In this document: positions 60,679 to 64,000 of the stretch, in pieces
Layout: the number at the start of each line of letters is the position of its first letter
How positions within the stretch are numbered: position 1 is the first letter of the stretch
Assembly (NCBI RefSeq): GCF_018327685.1
Contig: NZ_BNEL01000001.1
Span: forward strand, 1,550,001-1,614,000
DNA length: 64,000 nucleotides
Source: Streptomyces sp. TS71-3
GTDB taxonomy: Bacteria > Actinomycetota > Actinomycetes > Streptomycetales > Streptomycetaceae
Direction: 5' to 3'
The notes under the pieces: generated by a model
The model's input: the letters and a program-made list of their open reading frames with translations, nothing else
Told to the model about the DNA's origin: nothing
Database searches by the model: none
Made by a program: the position numbers and the translations under genes

Positions 60679-61614
60679 ATGACGACGACTGTTGAAGCCG
60701 GCACCGCCACGGCGATGGTCCGTTTCGAGCAGGTGAGCAAGGCCTACGGGGACGTGACCGCCGTGGACGCCCTCTCACTGGAACTGCGCCCCGGCGAGAC
60801 CGTGGCCCTGCTCGGCCCGAACGGCGCGGGCAAGTCCACCACCCTTGACCTGCTCCTCGGCCTGCGCAACCCCGACCGGGGCTCCGTGCGGGTCTTCGGA
60901 ACGAGCCCCAGGGACGCCATCGTCTCCGGCCGCGTCGGCGCCATGCTCCAGAGCGGCGGCCTGATGGACGAGATCACCGTCCGGGAACTCGTCAGGCTCG
61001 CCTGCGACCTGCACCCGAAGGCGTACCCGGTGGACGACGTGCTCGCCCGCGCCGGCATCGCCCCCATCGCCGACCGCAAGGTGAACAAGCTCTCCGGCGG
61101 CCAGGGGCAGCGCGTCCGCTTCGCGCTGGCCACGGCCGGCGCCAACGACCTGATCGTGCTGGACGAGCCGACGACCGGCATGGACGTCTCCGCACGCCGT
61201 GCCTTCTGGGCCACCATGCGCGAGCAGGCAGGACAGGGGCGGGCCGTCCTGTTCGCCACGCACTACCTGGAGGAGGCGGACGAGATCGCGGACCGCGTCC
61301 TCGTGATGCACCGCGGCCGGCTGCTCGCGGACGGCAGTTCCGGCGAGATCAAGGCCCGCGCCGGCCAGCGGAGGATCTCCTTCGACCTGGACACCGTCGA
61401 CGACGGGGTCCGGCAGACCTTGCGGGACCTGCCGTTCCTCGCCGGCATCGACATCTCCGCGGAGACCGTCCGGATCCGCTCCACCGACGCCGACGCGACC
61501 GTGCACGCCGTGTACGGGCACGGTCTGTACCCCCGCAACCTCGAAGTGGCCGGCCTCGGCCTGGAGCAGGCGTTCGTCGCCATCACCACCGCCGAGGAGA
61601 CGAGGAACGCATGA
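60679..61614 (+). CDS. ABC-2 exporter ATP-binding protein
   Basis: The product (about 311 aa) has Walker A GPNGAGKSTTLDLL, signature LSGGQGQRVRFALA, Walker B LIVLDEPTTGMD and switch His FATHYLEEADE. The C-terminal ~80 residues form the accessory domain seen in DrrA/CcmA-like exporters. The ATG at 60679 (MTTTVEAGT) is preferred; an in-frame ATG at 60655 adds eight residues. The stop overlaps the permease start (ATGA). With the permease and two-component genes it is a DesK/DesR-type export unit, often for lipids or antibiotics; substrate unknown. Confidence 0.93.
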   Translation: MTTTVEAGTATAMVRFEQVSKAYGDVTAVDALSLELRPGETVALLGPNGAGKSTTLDLLLGLRNPDRGSVRVFGTSPRDAIVSGRVGAMLQSGGLMDEITVRELVRLACDLHPKAYPVDDVLARAGIAPIADRKVNKLSGGQGQRVRFALATAGANDLIVLDEPTTGMDVSARRAFWATMREQAGQGRAVLFATHYLEEADEIADRVLVMHRGRLLADGSSGEIKARAGQRRISFDLDTVDDGVRQTLRDLPFLAGIDISAETVRIRSTDADATVHAVYGHGLYPRNLEVAGLGLEQAFVAITTAEETRNA

Positions 61615-62351
61615 CCAGCCTGATCCGGCTCGAACTCGTCCGGGCCCTGCGCAACAGGAAGTTCCTGTTCTTCTCGGTGGTCTACCCGGCCGTCCTCTAC
61701 ATGATCATCGCCGGCGGCGCCGCCGAGGACAGCAAGGTGGACGGCACCGGGCTCACCCTGCCCACCTACTTCATGGTCAGCATGGCCTCCTTCGGCGCGC
61801 TGACCGCCGTGCTGATGGGCAACAGCGAGCGGATCGCCAAGGAGCGGGAGCACGGCTGGGTGCGGCAGCTGCGCCTGACCTCGCTGCCCGGCCGGGGCTA
61901 CGTGCTCGCGAAGATATCCAGCGCCGCCGTGGTGAGCCTGCCCTCCATCGTGATCGTGTTCGTCATCGCCGCCGTCCTCAAGGGCGTCCGCCTCGGCGCC
62001 GCGCAGTGGCTGGAGCTGACAGGCGCGATCTGGGCGGGCAGCCTGGTCTTCGCCGCGCTCGGCGTGGCCATCGGCTACCTGGCGACCGGCGACGCGGTCC
62101 GCCCCATCACCATGATCACGTACTTTGTGCTGTCGCTGCTGGGCGGCCTGTGGATGCCCACGACCACCTTCCCGTCCTGGCTCCAGGACATCGCGCGGTG
62201 GCTGCCCACGCACGCGTACACCGGCGTCGGGCAGGCGATCGAGCTGGGCCGCACCCCGCATGCCGGGGACTTCGCGATCCTGGTCGTCTACCTGCTGGCC
62301 TTCACGGGCGGCGCCGCCTGGCTGTACCGCAAGGACACCAGGGCGGCATGA
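61611..62351 (+). CDS. ABC-2 type permease
   Basis: The product (246 aa) has six membrane segments (FLFFSVVYPAVLYMIIAGG, STYFMVSMASFGALTAVL-like region, SLPSIVIVFVIAAVL, GSLVFAALGVAIGYLA, ITMITYFVLSLLGGLWMP, FAILVVYLLAFTGGAAWLY) and the ABC-2 loop KEREHGWVRQLRLTSLPGRGYVLAK. The start overlaps the ATPase stop. Its own stop overlaps an ATG (ATGA at 62348) that begins a run of mini-ORFs leading to the kinase gene. Confidence 0.93.
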   Translation: MTSLIRLELVRALRNRKFLFFSVVYPAVLYMIIAGGAAEDSKVDGTGLTLPTYFMVSMASFGALTAVLMGNSERIAKEREHGWVRQLRLTSLPGRGYVLAKISSAAVVSLPSIVIVFVIAAVLKGVRLGAAQWLELTGAIWAGSLVFAALGVAIGYLATGDAVRPITMITYFVLSLLGGLWMPTTTFPSWLQDIARWLPTHAYTGVGQAIELGRTPHAGDFAILVVYLLAFTGGAAWLYRKDTRAA

Positions 62352-62600
62352 GACCCGCCGTTCGCCGGCGACGGGGGCGGGGTGGGGGCGGCATGGGTGC
62401 CGGGGACAGGGACCATGAGGAGTCGGGGCGGTGAGTGCCGTCGTCGGAGCCGTGAGGAGTCGGAGGCGGCATGAGTACCGTCGCCAGGGGCCGTGAGGAG
62501 TCGGAGGCGGCATGAGTACCGTCGCCAGGGGCCGTGAGGAGTCGGAGGCGGCATGAGTGCCACCATCGCCAGGGACCGTGAGGAAACGAAGGCGCCATGA
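62348..62600 (+). repeat. tandem duplications of a translation-initiation module forming coupled mini-ORFs
   Basis: Two identical 41-base units (62450-62490, 62491-62531), a 44-base variant (62532-62575) and degenerate flanking units each contain CCGTGAGGAG, a GGCGGC spacer and an ATG. The frames are MSTVARGREESEAA (62471-62515 and 62512-62556) and MSATIARDREETKAP (62553-62600); each stop overlaps the next ATG as ATGA. The last overlap is the kinase start at 62597, whose N-terminus MSLMDSDREDTA resembles the mini-ORF peptides. Upstream frames (62348-62434, 62431-62496) complete the chain from the permease stop. Confidence 0.85.
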
Positions 62601-63901
62601 GTCTCATGGACAGCGACCGTGAGGACACCGCCCGGGACCGCCCGGCCGGCCGGAGCTCCGCCGAAAGAGCCCTGGCCGCCGCGCTCCCGGCTCCCGGCCG
62701 GGACCCGCAGGGCCACCGGATCTTCATGATGGGCCGCCCACCCCGCAACCGCCGGCAGGCCTACAGCAAGATGCTGTGGATCGGAATCTGGCTGGCGTTC
62801 CTGGGCGCCCCCGTGGAGGACCTGCTCAGCGGAGGCCATACCATCGGCTTCCGCTTCTGGGGCTGGACGGGCCTGGCCGCCTTCGTGGCCCTCTACCTCA
62901 GGCTGGTCTTCCGACAGATCAGCAGGGGCAACGAGGGCCGCACGGTGTGGACGATCCTCGCGGCCCTGTTCGTCATCGCGACCACCCTGTCGCTCGCCCT
63001 CGACACCGAGTGGCTGGTGCTCTACGTGTACGTGGCGGTGGCCTGCGGCGCCGCGCTGCGGCTGCCCCTGGCCGCCTGGGCCGTCCTGGGCCTCACGTGC
63101 GTGCTGGTGGCCGTGGGGCTGGCCACCGGCGGCGCCGACGCCGGCTTCGCCCCGGGCCTGCTCATCCCGGCCCTGATCGGGGGCTTCGCCATGACGGGCG
63201 TGCGGCAGCTCGTGCTGACGACCGTGGAACTGCGCAGGGCACGCGCCACGGTCGCCCACCTCGCCGCCAACGAGGAGCGCCTGCGGCTCGCCCGCGACCT
63301 GCATGACCTGCTCGGGCACTCCCTCTCGCTGATCACGCTGAAGAGCGAGCTGGCCGGCCGGATGCTGCCCGCGGAGCCCGAGCAGGCCGCGCAGCAGGTG
63401 AAGGACATCGAGGACGTCAGCAGGCAGGCCCTCGTCGACGTCCGCGAGGCGGTCTCCGGCTACCGCAGGCCGCGGCTGCTCGGCGAGCTGGCCGGCGCCC
63501 AGGTCGCGCTGACCGCCGCGGGCATCACCCCGGTGGTGCCCGCCGAGGGCGAGCCCCTTCTGCCCGACGGCCTGCCGGAGGAGCGGGAGTCCGCGCTCGC
63601 CTGGTCGCTGCGGGAGGCGGTCACCAACGTGGTGCGGCACGGTGGCGCCCGGCGCTGCGCCATCGAGCTGGTGACGCGCCAGACCCTGGACGGCTCGTTC
63701 CTCGACCTGGTCGTGGAGGACGACGGCGTAGGGGGCACGGCCCTGCCCGGCAACGGGCTCACCGGCCTCACCGAGCGCCTGGTCGCGGTCGGCGGCTCCC
63801 TGGAGACGACCTCCGGGCGCAGGAGCGGGTTCCGGCTGCGGGCGCGGGTACCGCTCGGCGCGCCCTCCGTAGGGGGCGAGCCCGTAGGATCCGGCGCATG
63901 A
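62597..63901 (+). CDS. NarL-type (DesK-like) membrane sensor histidine kinase
   Basis: The product (434 aa) has a hydrophilic ~55-residue N-terminus, about five or six membrane helices (residues 57-215) and a HisKA_3 domain with H236 in RLARDLHDLLGHSLSLITLK. A HATPase_c follows (REAVTNVVRHGG, VEDDGVGG, GNGLTGLTERL). The ATG at 62597 overlaps the stop of the last mini-ORF. The stop overlaps the response-regulator start (ATGA). It probably controls the adjacent ABC-2 exporter in response to a membrane-associated signal. Confidence 0.93.
   Translation: MSLMDSDREDTARDRPAGRSSAERALAAALPAPGRDPQGHRIFMMGRPPRNRRQAYSKMLWIGIWLAFLGAPVEDLLSGGHTIGFRFWGWTGLAAFVALYLRLVFRQISRGNEGRTVWTILAALFVIATTLSLALDTEWLVLYVYVAVACGAALRLPLAAWAVLGLTCVLVAVGLATGGADAGFAPGLLIPALIGGFAMTGVRQLVLTTVELRRARATVAHLAANEERLRLARDLHDLLGHSLSLITLKSELAGRMLPAEPEQAAQQVKDIEDVSRQALVDVREAVSGYRRPRLLGELAGAQVALTAAGITPVVPAEGEPLLPDGLPEERESALAWSLREAVTNVVRHGGARRCAIELVTRQTLDGSFLDLVVEDDGVGGTALPGNGLTGLTERLVAVGGSLETTSGRRSGFRLRARVPLGAPSVGGEPVGSGA
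63885..63890 (+). promoter_or_regulatory. TAGGAT box seven bases before the response-regulator ATG
   Basis: TAGGAT ends seven bases upstream of the ATG at 63898, inside the kinase 3' end. This could be an internal leaderless promoter that uncouples regulator from kinase expression. Confidence 0.35.
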
Positions 63902-64000
63902 GCGACACCATCAGGGTCCTGCTGGCCGAGGACCAGTCCATGGTCCGCGAGGCGCTGGCCGCGCTGCTCGGCCTGGAGCCGGACATCGAGGTGGTCGCCC
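63898..64000 (+). CDS. NarL/FixJ-type response regulator (partial)
   Basis: The first 34 codons (MSDTIRVLLAEDQSMVREAL...) show the receiver-domain acidic pair (AEDQ) and first helix. The gene is cut by the window end, so the phosphorylation site and HTH are not seen. ATGA overlap with the kinase gene identifies it as the cognate partner. Confidence 0.9.
   Translation, partial: MSDTIRVLLAEDQSMVREALAALLGLEPDIEVVA

Overview
The window is chromosomal DNA from a Streptomyces or a very close relative. The evidence is very high GC throughout, strong GC bias at third codon positions, frequent GTG and TTG starts, TAGGCT-type -10 boxes next to leaderless starts, DasR-type GGTCTAG operators, a mycothiol gene (mshB), a rare TTA (bldA-type) codon in a regulator, and many secreted polysaccharide-degrading enzymes. 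No rRNA, tRNA, CRISPR array, prophage, intact IS transposase or antibiotic gene cluster was found.

Layout. (1) 35-6060: glycan utilisation locus with a GH20 hexosaminidase, a SIS-domain sugar-phosphate protein and an RpiR regulator on the minus strand, divergent from a secreted GH29 alpha-fucosidase; a dyad lies between them. (2) 6993-9350: two secreted enzymes, a CE1-like esterase and a GH18 chitinase with a DasR-type site. (3) 9579-15340: two-component system (the response regulator has the only in-frame TTA codon I found), a LysR/SDR divergent pair, and a threonine-synthase-like PLP enzyme. (4) 15591-24460: regulatory and stress block with a GntR regulator, SigB/SigF-type sigma factor, SPOR-type small protein, Nudix hydrolase, a frameshifted anti-sigma-like kinase gene, a PAS-PAS-GAF-PP2C-HATPase phosphatase, a membrane-anchored GH18-like protein and a hemerythrin. 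(5) 24546-28602: Sdh1-type succinate dehydrogenase operon. (6) 29297-38682: orphan family 5 binding lipoprotein, GT-C glycosyltransferase and methyltransferase, a GntR/ABC operon, and typA/bipA. (7) 38679-44377: MITE-like repeat, a Tat-exported M20 amidohydrolase, an archaeal-type ATPase, a frameshifted GNAT gene, an HTH fragment and a PL7 alginate lyase. (8) 44735-50825: five-gene oligopeptide ABC importer. (9) 51683-60539: S9 peptidase, small membrane protein, mshB, two membrane proteins, and a TroA-like protein without a signal peptide. (10) 60679-64000: ABC-2 exporter with a DesK/DesR-type two-component system; the response regulator is cut by the window end.

How the genes relate. Several blocks fit a soil saprophyte that degrades chitin, fucosylated glycans, acetylated polysaccharide and alginate, then imports the breakdown products and peptides. 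The central block looks like a partner-switching stress and development circuit (sigma factor, anti-sigma-like kinase, PP2C phosphatase). Intergenic regions carry several short tandem repeat families (13, 14, 15, 17, 19, 41, 86 and about 102 bp units) and at least two dispersed palindromic repeat families. One dispersed element abuts the typA stop codon; another appears to have changed the C-terminus of a glycosyltransferase.

The most unusual structure is at 62348-62600. There, the translation-initiation segment of the sensor-kinase gene has been tandemly duplicated into a chain of overlapping, ATGA/GTGA-linked mini-ORFs between the ABC-2 permease and the kinase.
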